Source: Suillus spraguei (taxonomy: Eukaryota; Basidiomycota; Agaricomycetes; Boletales; Suillaceae). Taken from it: a DNA stretch of 64,000 nt. Made by a program: the position numbers and the translations under genes. The stretch covers positions 62,001-126,000 of the forward strand of contig JABCPU010000080.1 in NCBI GenBank assembly GCA_016800925.1. Reading direction: 5' to 3'. Below the pieces are notes generated by a model. That model was given only the letters and a program-made list of their open reading frames with translations. It made no database searches and was not told the DNA's origin. Shown piece by piece: positions 22,191 to 34,727 of this stretch (positions are counted from its first letter, which is position 1; each line of letters begins with the position of its first letter).

Positions 22191-24411
22191 TCACAATTTT
22201 GCACTCGCTTTTACCTCTTTCTCATACGCCTCAACCAACACCCGTCTCAACACCTTCCCAGTTGGCGTCTTCGGAATCTACCCAAGGGCTCCGTCAACTA
22301 TCCCCGAAAACAGAACGAGAGAAAAACTCACTGCCTCCATAATTCCAATGCCTCCTCTCAACCACTTATACCGACTAAGGCGCTCCTGCACCCACGCATT
22401 GAGTCGTGCCACAACCTCGTTCTCACCCAAAGCTGCGCCAGCGGGAGATAACACGATCCACGCGCGCGGTATGCGTTCATCCGAGGTACGCCCACCCGAA
22501 ACACCCCCAACGCTCACATCAGTAATAAGTTTGTCGGGCTGCGCCAGGATCACGTTCTCGATTTCGACGGGAGAGACCTGCATCCCTGAGATTTTGAGCG
22601 TGTCCTGTAAGGACGCATTCAGTACGATACAAAACAAGTTATGTTAATGGATGCTTGCCTTGGTTCGGTCTTCGAAGCTATAAACAGCCTTAGCATGAGT
22701 GGGTGTATCGTACTCGTCGAATCAACTTACAAAAGCACCTCGTCCTCATCGAACCGCATCCGGTCACCCGTGCGCAGCCATCCATCGACAAACATTTCCC
22801 GAGTCGCCTTCTCGTTTCCTTTGTATCCCAGCGACATAGCGCCCCCGCGAATGAGAAGCTCGCCCGGCTCGTTCGGGCCCGCGAGGGATCCGTCGGGACG
22901 GATAACGCGGGCCTCAACACCCGGGACGAGAATTCCAGCAGAGCCTGGCTTGTTTTTGGCGCGTCCATCAAGCATGCCATGAATGGGCTTCATAGCGACA
23001 CCCATTGTCTATTTGAAATAATGTCAGAAAGCTGGAAGGAGCAGATGGGGAGATCACTTACGAATTCGGACGTACCATAACCTGCAAAGATTAACAGTAG
23101 GTTTGCACACGATACGTGGCGGACGCACCTTCAGCAACTCTCGGCACGTCTGTCAAACGAGCGCGGAGTTGGTCAGCGAGGTGAGGCGGGAGGTACGCGC
23201 CGCCGCATCCGATTGTCTTAACCGACTTCATATCAATAGTTTTGAAGCGTGGGTGGTGAACGAGTTGGTGTAGAAGAGAGGGAACGAGGGCTATGGTCGT
23301 AATGTGATATCTACATTGCGATTCAAGATGAGTACTAGAAGTACTACAGGACACGCTAAATGCTTTCGGTATCACTTACTTCGGGATGCTGTCAAAGAAT
23401 ACATCAATGTCCCATTTTGGGAGCATGACAATCGTAGAGCGACTGAAGAAGTTGAGGAAGCTGGTCGTGTAAAGGCCGATAGAGTGATAGAGCGGAAGGA
23501 CATTGAAGGATACTTGTAGCCCATCAGGGGTGTTCCATACTGGTGGCTAGCACTGGGGTCAGGGGAACCAAGTAGATAGTGTTGGAAGACATACAGCCTG
23601 AATTTTAGCCGCTTCCACACCATTTACCATCGCTGAGAGCATGGTAGCAGTAATGTTTCCGTGGGATGTCATGACGGCTGTACAATATAGTCAGCGGTGC
23701 GTCTATATCCTGCGCTTCGGAAACGAGACCAGTGGTAGAAAGACACGCATACCTTTGGGAGGACCGCTTGTTCCACTGGAATATATCAGGTAGGCCAGAG
23801 TGTCCTTGGTAGCATGACGGACTGGCAGGCGGGGAATACTGTTTTTTCGCACAGAGGAAATGAGCTGATCGTAACTTGTATAGCCTTTATTCACCCCTTC
23901 TAAGATGTAAATTCGATCAGCTGGGAGACCCGAAGTCAAAGCGAGTTCCAGTAACGAGGGACTGGCAAAGATCCTAGTCGCCTGTGCGAGCGAATTGGCG
24001 TGTTTGAACTCATATGGTGTTGAATAGGATGAGAACAGCGCAAAAGGGACGGTGATAACAAGTAGTGAATGCATCAGGGCTACATAGTCCTGAAAAAGAT
24101 ACCTTGTCAATTTTGTCTCAATTGAACAATGGGATACGACGTACTAGGCAGTTCTCGCTCAGAATTCCTACGAGATCACCATTCTCTGGACGAAGACCTA
24201 GGCCACCTTGCGTGACATCAGCACCTAACACAGTAGCGCCATCGCGGACACGCTCAACAAATTCCCTGAATGAACGCCGCTGGCCAGTAGTCACATTAAC
24301 GAATAATGTGTAATCTGGCCATTCCCGCTGGTCAGGCCGGTTGAAAACCAGGTGGTGAACATTAGATTCTGGGACCTTTGGTACGTCAGGGAAGAGGGAT
24401 TTGTAGTACAT
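22191..24411 (-). CDS. Acyl-CoA ligase-like ANL enzyme, copy 3
   Basis: The ten-exon plan is conserved from ATG 24411 (MYYKSLFPDVPKV) to TGA 22191. Motifs: YSSGTSGPPKG, small exon YGTSEF, GELLIRGG, FVDGWLRTGDRMR, VSPVEIEN, and IPKTPTGKVLRR with the catalytic lysine. The exon-8 intron again uses a GC donor. The protein ends ASAKL, which fits a C-terminal peroxisomal targeting signal (AKL), so it probably acts in peroxisomes on an unknown carboxylic acid. I found no frameshift. It is closest to copy 2 (long identical stretches), pointing to a recent duplication of that pair. It could be a medium-chain, aromatic (4-coumarate-like) or other acyl-CoA ligase; the sequence alone does not decide. Confidence 0.85.
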
Positions 24412-24455
24412 GCTGACTAGGTCTAGGAGTATGAAAGACGCTGTGGTTGACTAGG

Positions 24456-24465
24456 CTTTTTATAC
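24456..24465 (-). promoter_or_regulatory. TATA box of ligase copy 3
   Basis: The minus strand reads gtataaaaagcc, 45-55 bases upstream of the ATG at 24411. Confidence 0.6.
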
Positions 24466-25713
24466 GATGACATGATGGAACCTGGCGGACTTGTATGTTT
24501 GTAGTTACAAGTTGACCGTCGTCAGACCAAAATTGAGTGTCAACGAATTGGACCATATACGCCATTTGTCAAGTTACGTAAGTAACTTAAGTTGAAACCG
24601 GCCAGTCAATCAGGGGTCAAGTTAGGCCTCACATATTAAGAAAGTGCACATTCAGCCGCACTGCAGCAGTGCTAGTGACGGCGGACCCTTAGTCTGAGAT
24701 ATGAAAATGACTTGTGATTGGCCTGATCATTCGTACCTTTGTGGTTACAATTTATGATAAGCCGTATCATGCCGGTATTAGCAGCGATCGAACGGAATCA
24801 CAGGTCACGGCTTCAAGTTACAAGGCGCATGCCTGCAGCTTTCATCTTTTTCAATCATCATAGCAGGTATATATAGGTCACGTCAACCACGCAAGCACGA
24901 TGAGCCTAGTATCAAGGAAACGTAATTCACTACAGAGTGCTACGGAGCACTCCGTAGCACAATCCAACTGAGACACTGCGCATTCGTGATTGCTATGCGT
25001 ACTTCATCAGAGGGAATTCCATGGGAACGCTCAGCTCATGATACACGAATTGACACAACAACAGTCCCCATAAAGACTAGCAGTTGAGCGCCATCATTTC
25101 CACGCCGCTCAATTCATGAGTCACGTCGGTAGGGCTCACCTATGATGAATTAGGGTTTGGAGTCAGTGGAACATGTACGTGATTGACCTTTCATGGTAAC
25201 AACTGCTTCAAGACACCATTATGCCATCGGGATTCCGCCGGGGAAGTGTTCACCTAACTTACTTGTATGTGAAGACATTCTTGTCGTTCATGGCTCCTTT
25301 GTAGTTCACAAATACATTCCTGCTTTTTACGTGTCGTTTGAATTATCAGGGTGATTCGATATCTTCAATATTCCTACTGTGGGTCCTCGTCGCTCGATCA
25401 ATGACATCGAGTCATATTTTTGTTCATGACTAGTGCCTCTGGCTCGGTGACACAGGTCAGTACACCAGTAATCCTCTATTTGCCCACCGGCGATTACTGG
25501 AGACTCTCATCACCATGAGGATGCGGTGAGAAAATTGTGTCGCGTGGTGCCACTTACTGGAGTGCATATCCAGGTGTTTTGTTGGTGTGCTTGAACGCCT
25601 AATGGTCGAAGTTATATTGCCCCTTCTGTCAGTTCTTGCACCGCTAACATCATGTCCTATACCATCTGCGTCGTCGTCAGTTGTTTTTACTGGACATTGC
25701 ATGTGCTTTCAAC

Positions 25714-25715
<2 letters not shown>

Positions 25716-25746
<31 letters not shown>
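25716..25746 (+). repeat. Poly(T) tract, 31 bases
   Basis: An uninterrupted run of 31 T directly left of the ligase relic at 25750. On the minus strand this is a poly(A) that follows the relic's last coding bases. It may be slippage or the tail of a retro-inserted copy. Confidence 0.9.
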
Positions 25747-25748
<2 letters not shown>

Positions 25749-25749
25749 C

Positions 25750-26130
25750 TTCATTTGCTTCAACACTTTCCCAGTCGGCATCTTCCGAATCGGGACCTTC
25801 GACAGCTCGGGGAAGAATTGTAGTATGTACATGCTTGATCTGTCCGAGCAATTCCTAAGGCTTTAGCACTTCAGAGAATATCAGCATGAGACTTGGCGTT
25901 CAAAGATTCTAATTCACCAGAGTCATCAGCCCTTTTATATGATAAATGAAGCGGGAGTCCCCATACGTTTCAGTGAGAACATGACACGACCATTCAATTT
26001 CATACCCATCAGACAGTCCGTGGTTCGTCGGTGGTCGCTGAAGCACTTACCAGTGAAGTGCGTCAATATTGATCCCCGACTCTGCATAGTGGAGAGGCTT
26101 GGCTAGGCTTCGACCAAGCCATCGCTTGTC
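25750..26130 (-). pseudogene. Ligase relic 1 (both ends fused, middle lost)
   Basis: On the minus strand a start like exon 1 of the ligase genes (about 25838) is followed within 45 bases by the last-exon phrase ending GKVLKQ-like at 25750-25775. All eight internal exons are gone. Sequence right of it (25930-26130) matches 30310-30440 and 34310-34440. Confidence 0.6.
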
Positions 26131-26800
26131 GGTCCGAGTCAGGAGTCAGGACCACGCACCTACAGCAGGCAGCGGGACTTCGTTGGAAACAAGTCGTGGC
26201 CAACAACAAGAAACCCTGATCAGACACGCAAAAAAAGGCACGTTCTAGATTGCGCCGTTGCGGAACGACGACGATGATGGTAAGGTACAAGGTCTACGAC
26301 TCGGATGCAATGAATGAACCAGATGCGTAGGCGTACGTAAGCCACCAGGCTGACTCATCATTAATTGTACCTGAATTCTGGAACGTTCAACGCACGACAT
26401 TCAAACTATTGAAAGCCCCGATGCTGAGGGCTGTCGTTAAAATATTGTCAAGTGAGATGAGGCGAGGTGGTTATGTTAAGCTGGAAGCGGCGAGTTGAAG
26501 AAATCAATCACATTCACCCAGATCAAGTCAAACTCAGTGAATTGCAAATATTACCATGCTCCGGAGTGGAACTGCGCATGATTACATTCCAGCCATCGAT
26601 AGCTAGGCCACGGAATCTACCAGAAAATTCACTTGTTTATTGTTGGAGCGATACTCTCATGCTAAGCCACTTTTGTAAGTCGTAGTAACTTAGGCAGTAC
26701 TAGTACTACGACTGCTGACCGACATGCACGGAAACCGTCGACATGTACCAGAAGCTGCGAAATAAGTGGGTTACCATGTCCACACACCATGTTGGCGTCT

Positions 26801-29022
26801 TCACAATCTCGCCTTTACTTTCGCATCTCTTGCATACTCATCCACCAACACCCGCCTCAACACCTTTCCAGTCGGCGACTTTGGAATCTACCAAAGTGTT
26901 CAGTCAACCCAAGAAGACAAGAAAGGCGAAAAACGCTCACCGTCTTCACACACGCGATCCCTCCCCTCAACCACTTATGCCGACTTAGCCGCTCCTGCAC
27001 CCATGCATCAAGCCTTGCAATGACCTCTTTCTCACCAAGCGCCACGCCTGCCGGGGAAAGCACGATCCACGCTCGCGGGACACGTTCGTCCGAGGTACGC
27101 CCACCCGAAACACCTGCGACGCATATGTCAATTATCAGCTTGTCCGGCTGGGACAGAAGCATATTCTCGATTTCAACAGGAGAAACTTGTATCCCCGAAA
27201 TTTTGAGTGTGTCCTGTGATGGCTCAGTACAGCATCAATGAGTGATATGTAGATGGTGGAAACTTGCCTTGATGCGGTCCTCAAAGCTACGAAAGGGTGT
27301 ATCAGCGTCATACGGTGATGAACGTGCCGGTCGTCAAATTGACTCACAAAAGTACTCCGTCCTCATCAATCCGTATCTGGTCGCCTGTACGCAGCCACCC
27401 ATCGACAAGTGTCTCCCGTGTTGCCTTGATATTTCCCTTGTATCCCAGCATTGCGGTACCCCCACGTACATGGAGTTCACCCGCCTCGTTTGGGCCCGCG
27501 AGAGACCCATCGGGACGTACAATGAGAGCTTCAACACCGGAGACCAGAATTCCGACAGAGCCAGGTTTGTTCTTGGCCCGTCCATTGAGCATGCCAGGCA
27601 GGGGTTTCATGGCCACCACTATCTACCCCCGGGTAGTGGGGTTGGGGTTGTAACGAGCGATGGATGCTCACCTACGAATTCAGACAAACCATAACCTGTA
27701 TAAGGAGGTATTCATACGATGATCCACGAACAAGAAGGGAGTGGGTAACGCACCTCCGGTAATTCTTTCTATGCCTGGGAAGCGGGCGCAGAGCTGGGCG
27801 GCGAGCTGAGGTGGGAGGTATGCAGCGCTACTACCTATGTCTGTAATCAAGCTCAAATCGGCAGTTTCGAAGCGAGGATGGTGAACCACCTGGTGTACAA
27901 GTGATGGGACGAGGTTTATCCTTGTGACACTGTATCTAGTCGCGATCGAAGCATAAATACCAGTAGTACGGCATATGAACTGCACTTACTTGGTGATACT
28001 GTCGAAAAATAAATTGATGTCCCACTTCGGTAGCATGACCATCGTAGAGGGTTTGAGGAAGTTGTTAAAACTGGTCATGTAGAGGCCGTACGTGTGGTAG
28101 ACAGGAGCGACACAGCAATAGATTGGAAACCCTTCACGAGTGTCCAATACCTGTGGCTGGCGAAGGGTTGGGATAACAAAAAAGTAGCATCAAATGACTA
28201 CATACTTTTTGAATTTTAGCCATTTCCGCAGCGTGCATCATCATTCCCAGGGTGGCATAGATGATATTTCCGTGGGATACCATGACGGCTATATAATGAA
28301 GTCAGAAATGCTGCATATGGGTGTGACCATGCTTCTGCGATAGAAACCGGTAAAGAGATACATGCCTTTGGGTGGACCGCTTGTCCCACTGGAGAAGATC
28401 AGGTAGGCCAGAGTATCCTTAGTAGCATGACGGACTGGCAGTCGTGGAATGTGATTCTTGCGAACAGAGGAGACGAGCTGATCGTAGCTTGTGTAACCAT
28501 TACATTCTCCTTCTAAGATGTAGATTCGATCCTCGGGGAGACCTGAGGTTAGGGCGAGTGGCAGCAACGAGGGACTGGTAAAAATCCTAGTCGCCTGTGC
28601 GAGCGAATTGACAAACTCCAACTCGTAAGGTGTAGAGTACGATGGGAACAGCGCAAATGGAACAGCGGTAACTAGCAGTGAATGGACCAAAGCGATATAT
28701 GCCTGACAACATGAGTTTATTCGCTATAAGCTCGGTACGGGAAAATGCAACACACTGGGCAGTTGTCGCTTAGAATGCCTACAATATCTCCATTTTCTGG
28801 ACGAAGACCTAGGCCACCTTGTGTCACATCAGCACCTAGTGCAGTAGCGCCATCACGGACACACTCGAGAAACTCTCTGAACGAATGCCGCTGGCCAGTA
28901 GGCACATTCACGAATAATGTGTAATCTGGCCAACCCTGCTGGTCAGGCCGGTCGAAGAGAAAGTGGTGGATGTTTGATCCGGGTACCTTTGGCAGGTTAG
29001 GGAAGAGTGACTTGTAGTACAT
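26801..29022 (-). CDS. Acyl-CoA ligase-like ANL enzyme, copy 4
   Basis: From ATG 29022 (MYYKSLFPNLPKVPGSN) to TGA 26801, with the ten-exon plan and no visible frameshift. Motifs: FSSGTSGPPKG, exon 4 VYHTYGLYMTSFNNFL, YGLSEF, GELHVRGG, LVDGWLRTGDQIRIDEDG, VSPVEIEN, and IPKSPTGKVLRR with the catalytic lysine. A GC donor follows exon 8. The end KARL fits a peroxisomal targeting tripeptide (ARL). It differs from copies 1-3 at many positions (for example the A8 region), so it is an older branch that may have a different substrate. A TATA-like tatatac lies about 110 bases upstream (29128-29136), farther than in copies 1-3. Confidence 0.85.
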
Positions 29023-30479
29023 ACTTGGTCACCAATGTGCACGGGAAGGCCGTCGCGTGGATGGCAACACGAAGTAACGTGGAAAAGCGTCACAGTGATG
29101 TGCCAGGTGAGACACGTGAACGATGCTGTATATACTCAGGGATGAGCGCTGAGTAGTAAGAAGCCAAATACTGAACAATATGTAGCGTGCGTGTGGTAAG
29201 TTAAAGTTGAGCCCAGGTTTACAAGCACGAGAATTCAAGCTTCAAGCTTCAGCAGTACTTGCGGCTACGGTGACTCTCGAGATATGGACATGAAAATGAC
29301 TCGGACCTGTAATTGGCCTAGTCAAAATTTTGTACGGTGCTAGTAGATGGAACTTGACTTGTACATTTGTGATTACGATTAGTTATGATAGCCGCGGTAT
29401 TCTGGCAGCACATGCATAAAACTTGTGATCGGAAAGCTCTAGAGTCAATGATGTGAAGTCAGGTAGTGCCGCTGGGTGGGAAACTTGCTTACGAGTTCGA
29501 CTGTGCGGAACACTAATACGTCACAAAACTAATTTATTCCAGTCTGCATGAGATATAACACGAGAATAATATAATTATGACTGGTAATAAAAAATGGCAG
29601 GTTGGTGTAAAGAACAAGAGCAACAACGAGTGAGGATGTGAGAGCTATGTCGAGCGCGTTGGTGAAAGTCTGAATCGTTCCGCAGATTCCAGATTTAGTA
29701 CCGGGTGACTAATCCTGACTAATCCTGACTAATCTACAATTCAAGGGTTACGCCATGGCTTGCGTCAAGGTACGTCACATTATGATACCTGGGGTTGCGC
29801 GAGACACAACGCATTCGTGGTTGGTTGCTATGCCTACATCAGAAGGAATTTCACTGGAACGCTCAGCTCATGATGCACAAATTCACATCGGTATCACCAT
29901 GATCATCGGGTCTGTTCGAGTGATGCATCAGATTGTGCAAAGTGTCAGAATGACTTGGGAGAAAACTAATGAAAGACTCTTACAGAGTAGAATGCGGATC
30001 GATCAAGTTCACTCAGACTGGTCTCACTGACCCCATAAAGACTAGTGGTTGTTGTATGAGCACCATCGTTTCCACATCGCTCCATTCATGAGCTACTTCG
30101 CCTTCTTGTGGCAGGGCATCCATGATGACTTCCCTTTCATACTCCTCCACTAACATCTACTTCAACACTTCCCCAGTCAGCAACTTTGGAATCGAGGACT
30201 TTGACAGGTCAGGGAAGAGAGAATTGTAATACATGCTTGACCAGTCTGAGCAATTCTTGGGGCTTCAATAATTCAGTGAGCATCAAGGCATCCAAAAGAT
30301 CTACTAATTTCCATACCTATCAGACAGCCCGTGGTTCGTCAGTGGTCGCTGAAGCACCAGTGAGCTGCGGTAATATTAATCTTCAACTTCGCATAGTAGA
30401 GGTTTTGTTAGGCTTCGACCACGTATAGAAGCCATACCACGCATCCATAGTAGGTGGCGGGACTTATTACCGCTTAATT
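29023..30479. repeat. Spacer with segmental duplicate (copy of 33750-34460)
   Basis: 29755-30440 matches 33750-34460 over about 690 bp, with small indels (shared: ggaatttcactgga, cactgaccccataaagac, ccgtggttcgtcagtgg). The block includes ligase relic 2. 29023-29750 shows no gene. Confidence 0.65.
30145..30235 (-). pseudogene. Ligase relic 2 (ends fused)
   Basis: The minus-strand start MYYNSLFPDLSKS (about 30235) runs straight into IPKLLTGEVLK, the last-exon motif, with its catalytic lysine changed to Glu and a stop soon after. About 2 kb of internal sequence is missing. The CCAAAG-like bases shared by both parents at the joint suggest a microhomology deletion. Confidence 0.65.
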
Positions 30480-30893
30480 TAATAGCGCATCAAGACAGCA
30501 TCCCCGGCCTGACAGAACTCAAACGTCACGTCAACATTCTCGCTCTATCTAACGGAAACTTCAGATTACTTCTCGATCTGATCAAGTCGCCATATTACGC
30601 ATCAGACCTTTCCTAATCAGCACTACAGGCAAAGAATCAAGGTGTTCCCTGCGATGGTATCTTTTCATCCGAACTGTTCGGATCCTACAAACCGTGCGTC
30701 TCGATCGCTTTCACATACGTGTGTTATGCCCTCGCTTGGATAGCCATGTCGCTACGCACAAGTACGATCTCCTCGCTGCTGCCAGCGTAGGCTTCAAGAT
30801 GATATACGTACCACACACTACTGAAGATTCGCGCGAGGCAAGGGAGAGGATGCGTAGCAAGGACAACGATGAGGTGGATCTTGGTAGCTAAGA
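30480..30893 (+). pseudogene. Haloacid dehalogenase (type II) fragment
   Basis: The C-terminal half of a HAD-superfamily 2-haloacid dehalogenase-like protein. In order: IPGLTELKRHVNILALSNGN (about 30506-30565, with the Ser-Asn of HAD motif II), then after a frame change GVPCDGIFSSELFGSYKP, then VATHKYDLLAAASVGFKMIY (about 30751-30810) and a tail ending VDLGS at 30893. The N-terminal nucleophile motif (DxT/D) is absent and the frame shifts at least twice, so it is dead. It sits in the duplicated spacer between ligase copies 4 and 5. Confidence 0.65.
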
Positions 30894-31784
30894 TTTTGAG
30901 TGAAGCTCGCACTTGGTGCATGCTTTGTAAGTCCTTAATATATTGCGGAACTTTCACTTTCCCATTTGTATCGCAGCATTACAGGGCGAGTGGAGTGATG
31001 TAACTGAATTGATATATTCGGGGCAGAGATGTGAACAAATAGATCATATTATATTGTGCAAATGCAATTCGCAGTCGTCGAGGGGGTCTCTATGTGTGAG
31101 CTCTCTTCGAGAGTCCTCAGAGAGCTGGTATGTGATGCATCTGATGTCCTCGCAAAGGCTTTCCTCCAAAGTGAGTTACTTTTACAGAATTATCGCTGAT
31201 TCCTGAATTCAAATACAAAGGAACGATCATCTTTTCCTCTTCGATTGATCTAGGGAAACCATCTCCACTCAAAAAATCGGAAGACTTGTATGCAAGCACG
31301 ACCTGGACAACTTCTGACCACTAGCTTACTTCAATGCATGTTCATTCCAGATCAATGCGTCTCCGAGTCTGGACGATCACAACTCATTCAGCAATGTATC
31401 AATTGCGCTTTATGCCCAATATGCCTTCATTTTATGCGAGGTATTACAGTTTAGTCCTGGAGGACCCACTTTTGAAGCACATTTTCCTTTGCAATACCTT
31501 TCCTGTCAGTAAGGCCCACCTCCATTTCATGCCACTGTGGCTGCGACGCGCTGATAGACTTTAGGAAATGTGCATAAGATGCTTACATCTCCTCAAATAT
31601 GTGCATTGCATTTTGCCTAGATAGCGCTGTGGCTGCGTTCAGATGTTGAAATTGTATTTGTTGTTCCTTCACAATAATGCAGCATGGCCGGCTTTACCTT
31701 GAAACTGACCCGAAACGTGCTTACTTCTTTGATCACAAGAGGCAGCAAGTCTATAACCATGGTTGCGACGTAAGTAAAAGGAGA
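30894..31784. other. Intergenic, nothing recognised
   Basis: Only short open stretches without protein-like features on either strand. Confidence 0.4.
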
Positions 31785-33305
31785 CTACAAATGTGGAATA
31801 AATTTGGTCCAGGCTACTGTATCGTATACGCCAGATGGGAGCGATCGAAAGCTCGCCAACATAAGTACGAGTAGTGTAACGCGTGCAACAGCATATATGA
31901 AAGCGCTGGCGACTAGAGCACACGCTGTGATACGGTTCTCGCTCCGCCAAATGGTATAGCTAGACAGCAGAAAAAGAGATAATGATGCGGATGCTATCGC
32001 AAGGGAACCCACACGCCATATCATCTGCTCTGCGTGCCACTGAAACAAATCATTCCAGCCCAAACAATGTATACCTCCAAACACTGTCCCACTGAAACAT
32101 CCAATGAGAAGTATAGCCATGTCATGTTTCTTGACACGATATGCGTTATAGCCACCTACAGACGAAACCCGACGTGAATGAGCAGCACGGGGGTACTGAA
32201 ATGTTTCATAGCCCATGAGACCGAGGATAGGGTAAATGTAAGCGACCAAATGAGTATACCAGGATTCTAAGGAGAATATTCGTTCTTTCCTATAATGCAG
32301 GCGAATTATAACAATTTCAAACAGGAATAATGACGACATACTCGTAGGTTAATTCGTTCTCCAGAGAGGTATTTGCTTTCCAATAAACAGCATGAGGGCG
32401 TCCTACGTCCTTGGGCTTCTTCCACCAAAAGCCATAGGCAATGCTGGTCAGGGCAGCTACAGCAAGCGTGTCGAGTTCAAGCAGTGTTATTGGAAGACTC
32501 TGAACATAACGGGCGGCAAGCTGGATGATAAACCATGCCAGCTGAAGAATGGCGATGCCTTTGGATAATGCGTCCCCCTTGCTTCGATCTTCTATATCTG
32601 CCTCCACGACGAGAGGCATTTCTACGGAGCCCTCATAAATAAAGCCAAAAGCTCGTCGGGTGTAAGAGTAGCTCGCGGCTCGTCGTTGACGTAGAGCATG
32701 AAGCCACCCATCCACGCGAAAAAAACCATGTGTTACAGTCCATCCTATAAGACATCCATCGAACGAAGTTAGTCACCGCACAGAAATGTCGAGCAGGCAA
32801 CAAACGTTTAAACTTTCGGCCTGCAACATGCGAAGCGCTCACATGTGGACTTTCCTTCCATCCGATGTTGAAAATCCATGAAGTAACATAACCGTGCCCT
32901 CTCCTATATCTGCATGGTCACTGTGGGCCTGATGAAGTTGGGCACCAAAGGCATTAAAGTCTTTTGCAGTGTTACAAGCGCTGATAAACTGTGCAGTGGA
33001 CCAGGTAATCATGAGTTCTGGTGCGATAAGTGCCATCATCATGATGCCCAGGCGACGAGAGATGATAGCGATTTTCCCCTCATTCATGCCCGGGATGTTT
33101 GGGTGAATCGCGGTCCACGTGCATGCGAATAGAGTTGCAACACAACTCCAGATGATTTCCCATAAGGATCTGGTGCTGTTGCTGGATGGAGAATTGGCGA
33201 TGTCCTGTGTAATAACACTGGTGCCATTGAGGTTCGGCAGTTGTGAGAGAAAATAAACGGGGCGTATAACAGTGTGAGTAGGATAGCCAAGGGCAAGATG
33301 GTCAT
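31785..33305 (-). CDS. Agaricomycete multi-pass membrane protein, possibly broken
   Basis: A member of an unnamed Agaricomycete membrane family. The start (33305) opens a signal-like MTILPLAILLTLLYAPFIFS. After a frame change come LWEIIWSCVATLFACTWTAI (about 33160-33105) and HPNIPGMNEGKI. Then follow MMMALIAPELMITWSTAQFI, an exon with DIEDRSKGDALSKGIAILQ and ALTSIAYGFWWKKPKDVGRP, and a last exon with four or five hydrophobic helices ending VYDTVAWTKFIPHL at 31785, the usual family C-terminus. Around 32737-32640 the frame is off by one over about 30 codons (a T7 run after THG) and then recovers, so the gene may be a pseudogene or the base calls may be wrong. Function unknown. Confidence 0.6.
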
Positions 33306-34560
33306 GATGAGGTTGAGGGTATACGTCTGCTCAATGTGCTCCTCTCTTTAAGAGTTCGGTCGCATGTGTAACAAGCCAGGATTACACCCTGAAATCCCCA
33401 TGCCGGATGATGCCTCAAGGCTACCATATCCACCAGGGTACAGGGAATCCATGATGGTACACGTTTATCCCATTCGGTAGACCGCACAACGTTCAATGAA
33501 TGCTTAGCCTAGGGTCCTCCATGGATAGTGATGTGGCATTCGTCTCAGAAAGCTGAACAAATGCAATAAGCAGACTGACGATGCGCTACGTTGTGAACGA
33601 CTGAGGCAGACAATCTTCAAAAGTCAACCTTGGGTGAATGAGTGGAGGATTAGGGGCCAGGAGGACCGAATCGGCAATTCGCGGTAATGAAAACAATCAT
33701 TTAATCTATTTAATATTTAATATTTAATTATTTAATAGGGGAGTTCAAAGCGGTCGTCACATTATGATACCTGAGGATGGGTTACGCCCACCATGGGGCT
33801 GCGTGAGACACGGTGCATTCGTGGTTGCTATGCCTACTTCATCACAAGGAATTTCACTGGAGTGCTCAGCTCATGATGCACAAATTCACATTGGTATCAC
33901 CGTGGGTCTGTTCGAGTGATGCTCATCAGATTGTGCCTGTGACGGAAAATGACTTAGGAGGAAAGACTCTTACATGCCTCAGAGTAGAATCAATTTCACT
34001 CAGACTGGTCTCACTGACCCCATAAAGACCAGTGGTTGTTGTATGAGTACCATCGTTTCCACACCGCTCCATTCATAAGCTACTTCGCCTTCTTGTGGTA
34101 GGGCATCCATGATGACTTGCCTTTCATACTCCTCCACTAATATCTACTTCAACACTTCCCCAGTCAGCAACTTCGGAATCGGGGACTTCGGCAGGTCAGG
34201 GAAGAGAAATTGTAGTACGTGCTTGACCAGTCTGAGCAATTCTTGGGGCTTCAATAATTCAGTGAACATTAATATGAAACTTGGCATCCAGAGGATCTAC
34301 TAATTTCCATACCTATCAGACAGCCCGTGGTTCGTCAGTGGTCGCTGAAGCACCTACCAGTGAGCTGCAGCAATATTAGTCTTCAACTTCGCATAGTAGA
34401 GGCTTTGTTAGACTTCGACCATGTATAGAAGCCATCACTTAGGACCACGCATCCATAGCAGGCGGCGGGACTTTGTGCATCATTATGAGTCTGTCTACCT
34501 GCATACCAAGCACAAAAAAATTGCGTTGTGCCCTGGAATGAACTTCAGTTGTTTGCCTGG
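33306..34560. repeat. Spacer with segmental duplicate (copy of 29755-30440)
   Basis: 33750-34460 is the second copy of the block described at 29755-30440, including ligase relic 3 at 34125-34230. A short AT-rich run (ttaatatttaatatttaatta) lies at about 33705-33735. No intact gene. Confidence 0.6.
34125..34230 (-). pseudogene. Ligase relic 3 (ends fused)
   Basis: Same structure as relic 2: exon-1-like start, then the last exon. Relics 1-3 share the deletion, so it happened before the spacer block was copied. Confidence 0.6.
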
Positions 34561-34727
34561 AATTTTGTGTTCGCTTTCATATCGTTTTCATATTCTACCA
34601 ACATGTGCCTCAGCACTTTCCCTGTTGGCAACTTCAGAACCTACTCAGAGCACGATGCACCTCAAAACAAAAACAACACCTACCATCTCTACATGCCTAA
34701 TTCCCTTCTCCAGCCACTTGTATCGAC
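34560..34727 (-). pseudogene. Orphan 3' end of a seventh ligase copy
   Basis: The minus strand, directly after the stop of copy 5, reads SRYKWLEKGIRHVEM (the end of exon 9). An intron follows (gtaggtg... to ...gag-tag), then LPTGKVLRHMLVEYEND, the catalytic-lysine exon. The rest of this copy is gone. It joins the TGA of copy 5 with no spacer, as expected from unequal crossing over between neighbouring genes. Confidence 0.65.

Larger units (their letters stand above)
24412..26800. other. Spacer between ligase copies 3 and 4
   Basis: No intact gene. It holds a diverged copy of a segment also found at 29755-30440 and 33750-34460 (here about 24960-25140 and 25750-26130), a T31 tract, and otherwise unremarkable sequence. 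Confidence 0.5.
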
